Source of the DNA: DASRRB01 sp036732755
Lineage (GTDB): Bacteria > Planctomycetota > B15-G4 > SIAN01
Assembly: GCA_036732755.1 (NCBI GenBank)
Contig: DAINBU010000156.1
Coordinates: forward strand, 1-10,542
DNA: 10,542 nucleotides
Direction of reading: 5' to 3'
The position numbers and the translations under genes are program-made. The notes under the pieces were generated by a model. It was not told the origin of the DNA. It did not search any database and saw nothing but the letters and a program-made list of their open reading frames with translations. Below are positions 1-6,816 of this stretch, in pieces. How positions within the stretch are numbered: the first letter of the stretch is position 1; each line of letters opens with the position of its first letter.

Positions 1-1012
1 GCCAGTAGCAGTAGAGCCAGCTGTTGCAGAAGACGTAGCCGAACGAGCAGCCGCCCCAGCCGCTCCAGGTGCAGTGGCGATTGCACGGGTCCGCGTAGAA
101 GAAGTTCACGTCGACGGCGGCGTGCGCCGTCTGGACGGTCGTGGTCGAAGTGACCGGGTCGATCGCAGTGCGTCCGTTGTTCGGCGCGATGAGGTCACCG
201 CGACCGTTCGCGTGCGTGACCGGGAGCGTGCGCGGCAGGCGGTCGATTTTCGGCGTGATGCGAGGAGACGTGGACGGGGCGCCGACGACTCGATTGCCGC
301 TCGTCGTGCGGCGTTCGGGGATCGAGGCCATCCCCTCGCCGGGAGTCCGCATCCGCAGGCCCGAATCGCGGCCGACCATCGACTGCGTCCGCTCCGCGCG
401 CCACGATCCGTTCGCGGGAGCGCGCTGCACGGGCGTGCGCGCGACACCTTCGGTGGCGCGTTGCTGCGGGCGATCGAGCGAGTGCGACGAGCGGGGCGAC
501 GTCCCTGGAGCGGTGGTCGTCGTCGGATCGTTGCGGCTGCGGTTGCCGGTCGAAGGAGCTCCTTGAGGCGGGAGCGTCCGCTCGGGGCCGCTTCGGCCGG
601 CCTGCGTGCGGGTCGCCGGTGCGGTCCGCGTCGCGGGCGGAAGCGTGCGCGTCTCACGACTGACGTGCTGTGACGCGCGCGGCGTCGCAGCCGCGGGCGA
701 CATGCGCGGCGAAGTGGACGGCGCGCGGGCGGCGGGCGGCGCGGTGTTGCGAATCTGCGGAGCGGAGTTCCGGACGGCCGGCGCGGAATTCCTGACGGAT
801 GGCGCGGAAGTCCTAACGGATGGCGCGCTGTTGCGGACCTGAGGTGCGGAGCCGCCGCGCGGTGCGAACGTCGAACCACCGCGGCTCGAACCGGCGGGCG
901 CGACCGGAGCGACGCTTCGCCCCCCGCCTTTCCCGTCCGCCGGAGCGGCGGCGAGCGCGGCGCCGCTCGCCACGATCAGCCACACCACCGTCATCGGTCG
1001 GAAGGTCGCCAT
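1..1012 (-). CDS. Secreted low-complexity Ser/Ala/Pro/Arg-rich protein with heptad repeats, 3' end outside window
   Basis: I do not recognise a named family. The frame is open from ATG at 1012 to the window edge (337 codons); I checked every minus-strand stop triplet and none is in frame. GGGAG at 1026-1022 sits 9 nt before the ATG. Residues 1-23 look like a Sec signal peptide, with hydrophobic core VVWLIVASGAAL followed by an AAA cleavage region. Residues 55-89 are five tandem SAPxVRN heptads. Then come about 220 residues rich in Pro, Ser, Thr, Arg and Ala with recurrent RTLPP-like pieces, probably disordered. The last 30 visible residues change character: five cysteines among Trp, Tyr and Gly (DPCNRHC, GGC, FC, YC), suggesting a small disulfide-bonded or surface domain. 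It lies 45 nt after the HEAT lipoprotein and probably shares its transcript. Envelope or surface location is inference. Other frames here encode only Arg-rich shadows. Confidence 0.75.
   Translation of the reverse strand, partial: MATFRPMTVVWLIVASGAALAAAPADGKGGGRSVAPVAPAGSSRGGSTFAPRGGSAPQVRNSAPSVRTSAPSVRNSAPAVRNSAPQIRNTAPPAARAPSTSPRMSPAAATPRASQHVSRETRTLPPATRTAPATRTQAGRSGPERTLPPQGAPSTGNRSRNDPTTTTAPGTSPRSSHSLDRPQQRATEGVARTPVQRAPANGSWRAERTQSMVGRDSGLRMRTPGEGMASIPERRTTSGNRVVGAPSTSPRITPKIDRLPRTLPVTHANGRGDLIAPNNGRTAIDPVTSTTTVQTAHAAVDVNFFYADPCNRHCTWSGWGGCSFGYVFCNSWLYCYW
746..850 (-). repeat. Five 21-bp tandem repeats encoding SAPxVRN heptads
   Basis: Five consecutive 21-bp units encode SAPQVRN, SAPSVRT, SAPSVRN, SAPAVRN and SAPQIRN, followed by a decayed TAPP. 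The units keep frame and differ at the nucleotide level, mostly at third positions and at residue 4. That fits an old duplication maintained at protein level rather than a fresh expansion. Confidence 0.85.
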
Positions 1013-1021
1013 GACTCGGAT

Positions 1022-1026
1022 CTCCC
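1022..1026 (-). promoter_or_regulatory. Ribosome binding site of the heptad-repeat protein
   Basis: GGGAG on the minus strand, 9 nt upstream of the ATG at 1012. It supports this start and hence the reality of the edge-truncated gene. Confidence 0.55.
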
Positions 1027-1057
1027 GCAGTTCGTCGCCGCGGAAGATCCGCGCGAC

Positions 1058-2662
1058 TCACTGCTTTGCTCGGTTACGAATCTCGGTCTCGATGCGTTGC
1101 AGCGCGCGCCGCCGATCCTCCGGGGTCTTCGCGTCAGCGAGCCCGTCGTTGTCCAGGATCCAGCTCAGGTAGAGCTGTGCGCGCGCGTCGGGTGTCTTTT
1201 CCGGGCCGAGGAGTTGGAGATACCGATCCAGTCCCTCGAGGTCGCCCGCCGCGAGCCGCGCCGCTTCGGCCGGGATCCGGAGCGGATGGTCGTGTGCAAG
1301 CGATGCCGCGAAGTGTTCTAGCACCGACCGTGCCCGAGGAGTCCGCCAGGTCGCGAGGAGGCGCAAGGCCGTCTCCGCCACCCCGTCCTCCCCGGGAGTG
1401 AGTGCCTTCTCCACGATCGGGAGCGCCAGCTCGAGACGGCTGTTCCCGATGACCTCGAGTGAGCGCACGCGGATCGCGACGTCAGGGTCGGATAACCCGG
1501 ACTTCACCTCGTCGACGTAACGCGCGCGCTCGGCGGCCGGGACCAGCTGCACGAGCTCGGCGAGCACCGCGAGCACGTGGCGGCGGATCATGAAGCTCGA
1601 ACCGTGCAGCGCCTCGAAGAGCCGCGGTGCGACCTTCGGTCCCAGTCCCGCGAGGATGAAGCCGGCGTTGTCGACGTTGCGGATCTGGAAGGTCCCGAAG
1701 GCGAGGATCAGCGTCTCGATCCGCTCGACGAGGGCGGGATCGTCGAGCAGCGGCGCGGCCGACCAGAGCGCCTCGTGCTGTCCGGCCCACCACTGCTCGA
1801 TGCGGCGCACGCTCGCGACCTGGTCGGCGTCCGAGGCGTCGGGCGAGTGGCCGAAGCGGTCCCCGCCGGACGCGGCGGCGATCCCGTCGATCGCCTCCTC
1901 CTTCCACCACGCCGTCTGCAGCGACGCGTCCCATTCGCGGTTCACGTCGTCCTGGAGCGACGTCTGCTCCTTCAGCGCCTTGATCAGGAGCGGGACGCCG
2001 CCGTAGCAGCGCGCCTCGACGAGCTTCGCCGCGGCGCGGATGCGCAGGACCGTCAGGCGGTGGTTGTCGACCTTCCCGAAGACCTTCAGCAGCAGCGGCT
2101 GCGTCCACGCGAAGCCCGACCGGGCGATCGTCTCGAGGTGGATCAGCGCCACTTCGTCGGAGGCGTCGCGCAGGTGGGCGCCGGCGGCGGCGACGAGGCG
2201 CTGCGGGACGCACCGATCGGACGCGGTCATCAGCCGGAGCATCGTGCGCGCGGCGGCGAAGCGGACCTCGGCGCGCGCGTCGTCGAGGCCGGCGAGCAGC
2301 GCGGCGGGGTCGCGCCGCGCGTCCTCGACCAGCGCCGGCAGTTCCTCTTCCGTGCGGATCGGATCGATCTGCGCGACGCGCTCGAACGCGGCGCCGATGC
2401 GCTGCGCCGCGTCGGCATCGGCGGGAAGCGGCTCCGGCGCGGGCGCGACGGCGAGGAGGTCCTGCCAGTACCACTCGATCGCCGGGAACGGCATCGGCTC
2501 GTCGCGGCGGTGCCACGGCGTGTAGGGGCGAGCGTCGCGGTCGACCGCGGCCGCCGGAGGCGGGCGCTTCGCTTCGCGCTGGCACGCCAGCGCGGCGAGC
2601 ACGACCGCTCCCGCGAGCGCGCCGCCGACCGCGCGACGCCTAGAGCTTGACGCGCTCGTCAT
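1058..2662 (-). CDS. HEAT-repeat putative lipoprotein
   Basis: A 534-residue exported protein of unknown role. The N-terminus has an Arg triplet (8-10), a hydrophobic stretch (11-26) and Cys27 in ALAC. This resembles a lipobox but has Ala where Leu is usual at -3, so lipid attachment is likely rather than certain. A Pro-rich linker follows. From about residue 105 there are helix-pair repeats of HEAT type, clearest at 120-145, 165-215, 340-372, 380-412 and 414-440, with typical phrases such as SDPDVAIRVRSLEVIGNS. A Trp-rich insert (252-300) separates two repeat blocks. HEAT solenoids are protein-binding scaffolds; no catalytic motif is visible. The ATG at 2662 lies inside the end of the cytochrome gene (23-nt overlap), implying translational coupling and a partner role beside that cytochrome. 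The stop is TGA. Confidence 0.9.
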   Translation of the reverse strand: MTSASSSRRRAVGGALAGAVVLAALACQREAKRPPPAAAVDRDARPYTPWHRRDEPMPFPAIEWYWQDLLAVAPAPEPLPADADAAQRIGAAFERVAQIDPIRTEEELPALVEDARRDPAALLAGLDDARAEVRFAAARTMLRLMTASDRCVPQRLVAAAGAHLRDASDEVALIHLETIARSGFAWTQPLLLKVFGKVDNHRLTVLRIRAAAKLVEARCYGGVPLLIKALKEQTSLQDDVNREWDASLQTAWWKEEAIDGIAAASGGDRFGHSPDASDADQVASVRRIEQWWAGQHEALWSAAPLLDDPALVERIETLILAFGTFQIRNVDNAGFILAGLGPKVAPRLFEALHGSSFMIRRHVLAVLAELVQLVPAAERARYVDEVKSGLSDPDVAIRVRSLEVIGNSRLELALPIVEKALTPGEDGVAETALRLLATWRTPRARSVLEHFAASLAHDHPLRIPAEAARLAAGDLEGLDRYLQLLGPEKTPDARAQLYLSWILDNDGLADAKTPEDRRRALQRIETEIRNRAKQ

Positions 2663-3728
2663 GCAGCCGGACTCCCTCGTCGTCGAGCATGATCGGCGTC
2701 AGCTTGTAGATCAGCTCCACGCGCGCCTCGGTGACGCTCCCCGCCTCGAAGGGAACCTCGAGCGAAAGCGTCTCGCCCGCGACGATCTGCGTGTTCTCCC
2801 GTCCCCACTTCTGCGCGTTGTCGAGCCGTTCGGTCTCCTCGCGGTAGGGATTGCGGAAGCGGCGGCGCGCCGTGCCGCGCTCGCGCCCGTACGGCCGCGC
2901 CTCGCGCGCCGGCACCTGCACGCCGTCGGCCTGGATCAGAGTGACGATGACATCGAGCGCCCTGTGGCGCGCGTCCGCGGGGAAGTTGTGCCCCGCGCCG
3001 GTGTTCGACACCGAGACGACGAGCGTCCGGCCGGCGCCCTCGTCCGTCTTGACCTCGGTCCGGAGCTCGTATGCCTTGGTGAGCGTCGCGACGTCGTGGC
3101 CGCCGGTCATGCGGTGCGAGCGACCGCTCCGCGTCGTCCCGTCGGCGCACTTGCGCTCGACGACGGGCATGTGGCAGTCGACGCAACCGACGCCCGCTTT
3201 GGCGAAGGTCGAGAGCTCCCACTGGTCGACGGTGTTGTGCTGGTTGTGGCACGGCGCGCAGACCGCGGGCGAGCGCATCTCGGCCTGGCCGGCGGGCCGG
3301 CACGCGGCGTTCGCGCTCGACGGCGCGAGGTGCTCGGGCCCGACCACGTGGTCGTAGGCGCGGTGGCAGGAGAGGCAGTCGACGCCGTGCTCGCGGTGGG
3401 TGACGCGCTCGACGACGCGCTCGAGCTTCCCGATGCCGTGTTCGAAGACCGGCGCCGGCGCATGGCACGGGATGCAGTCGAGCCTGCGGAAGTTGTTGCT
3501 CTGGTTGCTGGCGAGCACGAGCGGGTCGGTGAACGCCTGCGCGTGCATGCTCTCCTCCCACTCCTTCCACTCCGCCTGGTGGCAGGGAGCGCAGGTGGCG
3601 GACGTCTCGAGGTCGATCGAGGCGGCCTGTGCCGAGGCCTCTTCGGGCCCCGACCGCTCGAGCAGGACCAGGCCGCCGACGAAGGCGGCGGCGAGCACGA
3701 GCGCGGCGACGAGGCGCGTCCGGTTCAT
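2640..3728 (-). CDS. Exported pentahaem cytochrome c (cytochrome c554-like)
   Basis: A 362-residue electron-transfer protein. Residues 6-23 form a single hydrophobic segment, either an uncleaved anchor or a signal peptide, placing the protein on the periplasmic side. Five CxxCH haem-attachment motifs are visible: C46-H50, C85-H89, C118-H122, C157-H161 and C182-H186. Many further His residues (62, 97, 111, 114, 127, 133, 164, 205, 211) could be distal ligands. The C-terminal half carries NTGAGHNFP (242-250) within a beta-rich domain; this GHxFP signature is common in cytochrome c554/c-prime-like multihaem proteins. The start was set at ATG 3728 because it opens the signal segment; the frame is open further upstream only as a shadow inside the ATPase gene. 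It overlaps the ATPase stop as ATGA and ends in TAG, the only TAG terminator seen here. The redox partner and substrate cannot be read from sequence. Confidence 0.95.
   Translation of the reverse strand: MNRTRLVAALVLAAAFVGGLVLLERSGPEEASAQAASIDLETSATCAPCHQAEWKEWEESMHAQAFTDPLVLASNQSNNFRRLDCIPCHAPAPVFEHGIGKLERVVERVTHREHGVDCLSCHRAYDHVVGPEHLAPSSANAACRPAGQAEMRSPAVCAPCHNQHNTVDQWELSTFAKAGVGCVDCHMPVVERKCADGTTRSGRSHRMTGGHDVATLTKAYELRTEVKTDEGAGRTLVVSVSNTGAGHNFPADARHRALDVIVTLIQADGVQVPAREARPYGRERGTARRRFRNPYREETERLDNAQKWGRENTQIVAGETLSLEVPFEAGSVTEARVELIYKLTPIMLDDEGVRLHDERVKL
3725..3728 (-). other. ATGA stop/start overlap
   Basis: On the minus strand 3728-3725 reads ATGA, so the cytochrome ATG overlaps the ATPase TGA. 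This is the classic arrangement for termination-reinitiation coupling. Only a weak purine-rich stretch precedes the cytochrome ATG, which fits dependence on upstream translation. Confidence 0.8.
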
Positions 3729-4459
3729 CGGACCCGTCCCGCCGGCTCTTCGGGCGCGATGCCGAGGAGCCGCGCAACCTCGTCCGACGGCGGCGACCGC
3801 TCCCATTCGGAGGGATTCCCCGACGCCAGGATGCGTCCACCGTGCAGGACGTGCGCCTCCTCGCAGAGCGCCCGCGCCTCGCGCAGTTCGTGCGTCACGA
3901 GCAGCAGCGTCGCCCCGGTCTCCTCGAGCCAGCGCCGGATTTCGCGGCGCAGCTCGGCCGCGAGCGGCGGATCGAGGTTGCGCAGCGGCTCGTCGAGCAG
4001 GAGGAGCGGGGCCGCCGACGCGAACGCCCGCGCCAGCGCGAGCCGCGCCTGCTCGCCGCCCGAGAGCCGGCCCGGCGTCCGCGCCGCGAGGTGGGGGATG
4101 CGGGCGCGCTCGAGCCACTCGTCCGCCGACCGCTCGTCGCGCGCGACGAGCCGCACGTGCTCGCGCGCAGTGAGGTGGGGCCAGAGCGCGTAGCTCTGGA
4201 AGACCATCGCGACGCCGCGCCGCGACGGCGCGACCGCCGTCTTCGCGTCGGCGACGACGCGTCCGGCGATCGAGATCGCGCCGGCGCGCGGCGCGAGCAG
4301 CCCGGCGACGCACTTGAGCAGAGTCGTCTTGCCGCTGCCGCTCGGGCCGAGGAGCGCGGCGCGCCGACCCGCCACCACCTCGAGATCGAGATGATCGAGG
4401 ACCGGGTCGGCGCCGGGACCGGCGACGAGGCGGGCGATCGAGAGGGAGGACCCGGTCAA
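3725..4459 (-). CDS. ABC transporter ATP-binding protein, short form
   Basis: A 244-residue cytoplasmic ATPase with all core motifs: Walker A GPSGSGKTT (38-46), Q-loop Gln88 in VFQSYALWPH, signature LSGGEQ (132-137), Walker B LLLLDE (152-157), D-loop NLD (161-163) and H-loop His190. The Q-loop and Walker B phrases resemble the PotA/FbpC/ModC importer group. Those proteins usually run beyond 330 residues with a C-terminal TOBE-type regulatory domain; this one stops after the nucleotide-binding domain. The start is TTG at 4459, with GGAG at 4474-4471, 11 nt upstream; the protein begins just before the first beta strand, as expected. No permease or binding-protein gene is in the window. The stop shares ATGA with the cytochrome start, so the two are likely coupled. 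The transported substrate is unknown. Confidence 0.95.
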   Translation of the reverse strand: MTGSSLSIARLVAGPGADPVLDHLDLEVVAGRRAALLGPSGSGKTTLLKCVAGLLAPRAGAISIAGRVVADAKTAVAPSRRGVAMVFQSYALWPHLTAREHVRLVARDERSADEWLERARIPHLAARTPGRLSGGEQARLALARAFASAAPLLLLDEPLRNLDPPLAAELRREIRRWLEETGATLLLVTHELREARALCEEAHVLHGGRILASGNPSEWERSPPSDEVARLLGIAPEEPAGRVR

Positions 4460-4610
4460 GTTCTGCAGAGCTCCGGACGGCCGTCGGGGAGCGCGCCCCG
4501 GTGCAAACCCGATTCCGAGCGCGCTCCCGGCGTCGCGCGCGACGTCCCCCTCCGCAGCCGCTTCCTCTCGGTAGCGAGCGGCCGCGAGCCGGGACGGCGG
4601 CGCGCGGCGC
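4460..4610. other. Intergenic gap between HEAT gene and ABC ATPase, with a small GC hairpin
   Basis: 151 nt without a gene. Inverted arms CGGGG (4485-4489) and CCCCG (4496-4500) enclose a 6-nt loop. No T-tract follows on the minus strand, so it is not a convincing intrinsic terminator. It could be a weak terminator of the HEAT gene or part of the leader of the ATPase transcript. I see no convincing promoter. Confidence 0.3.
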
Positions 4611-6005
4611 TCACTTCTCGATGAACAGGTCGCGGTACTTCGGGTCCCTCGCCATCTTCTCGAGGACGGGATAGGAGGCGAGCAGCTTGACGCGCTCCTC
4701 GACGCTGAGCTTTTCGAGGATCTTGCGGGCCTGGTCGAACTTGTCGCTCCCGCACAGCGCGACCGCGGTCAGGCTCTCGATCCAGGTCGCGCGGAACTGC
4801 TTGTCGTCCTCCTCGCGCGCCTTCTTCAGAGCTTCGATCGCCTTCGTCCACGCCTCGAACTGCAGGCGCGATTCGGCCAGCTGGATGAAGTTGGTGAGGT
4901 TCGAGCGCGCCGGGTTCGAGCGCCGGTTGGCGTCGATGTCCTTCTGCATCGGCTCCTCGAGCCGCTTCAACGCCTCCGCGTTCTGGTAGGGGCCGAGCGT
5001 CCAGAGGGCGCGGTCGCGCACGTTCACGTTCGAATGGTTCTTCATGCAGGCGACGAGGATCTCCTCGGCGCGCCGTTTCGCGTCGATCTCGCGCAGGCCG
5101 ATCTTCGCCACGGCGTCGACCACGACCTTGAGGAGCGTGTCGTCGAAGCTCGTCGGACGGTTCGCGTCGAGGAGCGAATCGAGCGGCGCGAGTGCCGCCT
5201 TCCCCCCGAAGTCCGCGACCGTGCGCAGCGCCACCGCGACGAGCTGCGCGTCCTGGCTGGTGGCGAGCTTCGACTGCGCGAGGTCGACGCTCGACTTGTC
5301 GCCGAGCCCGTACAGAGCGCGCAGCGACTCGATCCAGACCGCCTTGTCGGTCTGCAGGTGCGCGCGCAACAGCTTCGCCACCTCGGCGGCGTGCGACTTC
5401 TGCTTCCCGAGCGCGCGCACCGCGGCGCCGCGCACGCTGACGCTCTCGTCGCCGAGCTGCGGGCAGGCGAAGTCGTAGACGATCTTGTGGTCGATCGACT
5501 CGAGAGCGATGAGCACGTCGACGCGGATCGGGGCGGGAGCGTCCTTCACCGCCTCGGTGAGGTCGTGCAGGATCTGCGGGTTCTTGGTGCGATCGAACAG
5601 GCCGGCGAGCGCGCGCGCGGCCGGCTGGACGATCGCAGCCTCTCCCTTCGCCGCCACCGCCGCCCGCACGAACGAGAGCAGGACCGGCACCGCGTCGGGC
5701 CCGCAGTTCACGACCGAGAGGAGGATCTCGCGGCCGCGGTCGGCCTCGAGGTCGTGCTTCTGCGTCCAGTTGCGCAGCGAAGCGAGGATGCGGTCGCGCA
5801 GGACCTTCGCCGAGCGCGCCGCCTCGCGCTCCGCGATGCCGAGCAGCCCGCCCGGCTTCGTCCCCTGGTCCGGCGGCGCCTCGCCTTCGGGCTTCGCCGC
5901 CGGGTCGGAGGGGGCGGCGGCCGGGGCGGGATCCTGCGCGGCAGCACCGGCCGAAACGGCGACGAGCCATCCGGCGCCGAGGGCGAGCTCGAGGATCCAG
6001 CGCAT
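4611..6005 (-). CDS. Secreted HEAT-repeat protein
   Basis: A 464-residue exported protein of unknown function. Residues 1-23 are a signal peptide (MRWILELALGAGWLVAVSAG, then AAA before Gln24), followed by an Ala/Pro-rich linker to about residue 50. Residues 60-135 are helical. HEAT-type repeats are clearest at 145-175, 180-203 (DESVSVRGAAVRALGKQKS), 210-235, 245-268 and 285-340. The C-terminal part (about 380-440) is helical and TPR-like (AWTKAIEALKKAREE, FDQARKILEKLSVEE). There is no enzyme motif; a scaffold role in the periplasm is inferred from the fold class. ATG 6005 was chosen because it directly opens the signal peptide; its Shine-Dalgarno is weak (GGAC region). The gene lies about 200 nt downstream of ruvA and 151 nt upstream of the ATPase, so it may be transcribed separately from both. 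Confidence 0.92.
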   Translation of the reverse strand: MRWILELALGAGWLVAVSAGAAAQDPAPAAAPSDPAAKPEGEAPPDQGTKPGGLLGIAEREAARSAKVLRDRILASLRNWTQKHDLEADRGREILLSVVNCGPDAVPVLLSFVRAAVAAKGEAAIVQPAARALAGLFDRTKNPQILHDLTEAVKDAPAPIRVDVLIALESIDHKIVYDFACPQLGDESVSVRGAAVRALGKQKSHAAEVAKLLRAHLQTDKAVWIESLRALYGLGDKSSVDLAQSKLATSQDAQLVAVALRTVADFGGKAALAPLDSLLDANRPTSFDDTLLKVVVDAVAKIGLREIDAKRRAEEILVACMKNHSNVNVRDRALWTLGPYQNAEALKRLEEPMQKDIDANRRSNPARSNLTNFIQLAESRLQFEAWTKAIEALKKAREEDDKQFRATWIESLTAVALCGSDKFDQARKILEKLSVEERVKLLASYPVLEKMARDPKYRDLFIEK

Positions 6006-6040
6006 GTCGGGGGGTCCGTCGCGAGGAAGCGAAAACAGCG

Positions 6041-6046
6041 ATCTTA
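6041..6046 (-). promoter_or_regulatory. Possible -10 element for the HEAT gene
   Basis: The minus strand reads TAAGAT, matching four of six bases of TATAAT, about 36 nt upstream of the ATG at 6005 and inside an AT-rich island. No good -35 hexamer is visible at the right distance, so this is weak. Confidence 0.22.
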
Positions 6047-6170
6047 CGCGCGACGGTCGGCGGCGCTCCCAGCGGGAAGCGGTCGCGCCGGAGGCGTCGC
6101 GCCGGCCGGGCGACCATAAATGCGGCGCAGACGCGCGTGGTGACGGATGCAGTAGTCGCGCACGAGCCGC

Positions 6171-6195
6171 TCCCGGGAACCTAAGCTTCCCGAGG
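6171..6195 (-). terminator. Hairpin downstream of ruvA, possible terminator
   Basis: Arms CGGGAA (6174-6179) and TTCCCG (6187-6192) form a 6-bp stem with a 7-nt loop. Outer TCC/GGA can extend it across one bulged base. It begins about 12 nt past the ruvA TGA. No T-run follows on the minus strand, so intrinsic termination is uncertain. Confidence 0.35.
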
Positions 6196-6206
6196 AGTCG
6201 ATCGGC

Positions 6207-6794
6207 TCAGGCGGGGCGGGAACTCGAGGCCCGCTTCAGGGCGAGCCGCAGCAGCACCTCGAGCCGCGTCTCTCCCGCGGCCGTCTGGGCGACCGCGCGT
6301 GCGCGCTGCTCCGCCTCGTGGTCCCCGAGGCCGAGGCTGCGCAGCGCCTGGGCGAGCAGCTGCTCGTGCTCCGGCGCGGCCGGTGCGCCGGCGACGTGGT
6401 CGAGCCGGTCCTTGAGCTCGAGGACGAGCCGCTCCGCCGTCTTCGTCCCGATGCCCTTGATCCGCGTCAGACCCTTCACGTCGCCGGCGCGGATGCGCGC
6501 CGCGAGCGACTCGGGGGTCTCGTGCGAGAGCAGCGTGAGCGCGAGCGCCGGCCCGACGCCGCGCACGCCGAGCAGCGTCCGGAACATGCGCCGCTCGCCT
6601 TCGGCGGAGAAGCCGAAGAGCCGCGTCCCCGCCTCCGACACGTGGCAGTGCACGAGCAGGCGGATCCGGCCGCCGGCGGGGAGCGCCTCGAAGCTCTTGA
6701 GCGAGATCGCGGCGAGGTAGGCGACGCCGGCGCACTCGACCACCGCCTCGCCCGGCGACTTGCGGACGAGCTCGCCCGACAGGTACTCGAACAA
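6207..6794 (-). CDS. ruvA: Holliday junction branch migration protein RuvA
   Basis: RuvA binds four-way DNA junctions as a tetramer and loads the RuvB motor for branch migration in recombinational repair. At 195 residues the length is normal (E. coli about 200). Domain I, an OB fold, spans 1-63. Two helix-hairpin-helix motifs follow: GVRGVGPALAL (76-86), then IKGIGTKTAERLVLELKDRL (112-131), nearly identical to the family pattern. After an acidic/Ala-rich linker, domain III (about 142-188) should contact RuvB. The start is TTG at 6794: MFEYLSG aligns residue for residue with the E. coli N-terminus, and GGAG at 6806-6803 is 8 nt upstream. It follows the TPR/alpha-CTD gene by 22 nt, so they probably share a transcript. 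Neither ruvB nor ruvC is in the window. Confidence 0.97.
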   Translation of the reverse strand: MFEYLSGELVRKSPGEAVVECAGVAYLAAISLKSFEALPAGGRIRLLVHCHVSEAGTRLFGFSAEGERRMFRTLLGVRGVGPALALTLLSHETPESLAARIRAGDVKGLTRIKGIGTKTAERLVLELKDRLDHVAGAPAAPEHEQLLAQALRSLGLGDHEAEQRARAVAQTAAGETRLEVLLRLALKRASSSRPA

Positions 6795-6802
6795 GGGCGG
6801 GG

Positions 6803-6806
6803 CTCC
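6803..6806 (-). promoter_or_regulatory. Ribosome binding site supporting the TTG start of ruvA
   Basis: GGAG on the minus strand with 8-nt spacing to TTG 6794. Together with the N-terminal family alignment it decides the non-ATG start. Confidence 0.6.
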
Positions 6807-6816
6807 GGCGCCGCGG

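Larger units (their letters stand above)
6006..6206. other. Intergenic region between ruvA and the HEAT gene
   Basis: 201 nt with no supportable gene. It holds a hairpin just past ruvA (listed separately), an inverted repeat with arms GGTCGC (6081-6086) and GCGACC (6110-6115), and two short AT-rich islands (6031-6046 and 6113-6122) that stand out in this GC-rich DNA. A promoter for the HEAT gene is plausible here. Confidence 0.4.

Noticed and set aside
74..673. 199-codon plus-strand ORF over the left region
   Set aside because: Arg-rich antisense shadow of the heptad-repeat gene with no recognisable domain.
106..879. 257-codon minus-strand ORF over the left region
   Set aside because: Almost pure Arg/Pro/Ala/Ser, no signal or fold. 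It is a different frame of the same strand as the heptad-repeat protein, which has a signal peptide, ribosome site and ordered repeats.
1577..2650. 357-codon plus-strand ORF antisense to the HEAT lipoprotein
   Set aside because: Arg/Ala/Val-rich mirror of a coherent HEAT protein; no independent start signal.
2661..4193. 510-codon plus-strand ORF antisense to the cytochrome and ATPase
   Set aside because: Long antisense frames are expected in very GC-rich DNA. The opposite strand has clear haem and ABC motifs, and this frame has none.
3729..4313. N-terminal extension of the cytochrome to 4313
   Set aside because: Arg-rich shadow of the ATPase gene; the signal segment starts at Met 3728 with an ATGA overlap.
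5034..6119. 361-codon plus-strand ORF antisense to the secreted HEAT protein
   Set aside because: Shadow composition, no domain; the minus strand encodes signal peptide and repeats.
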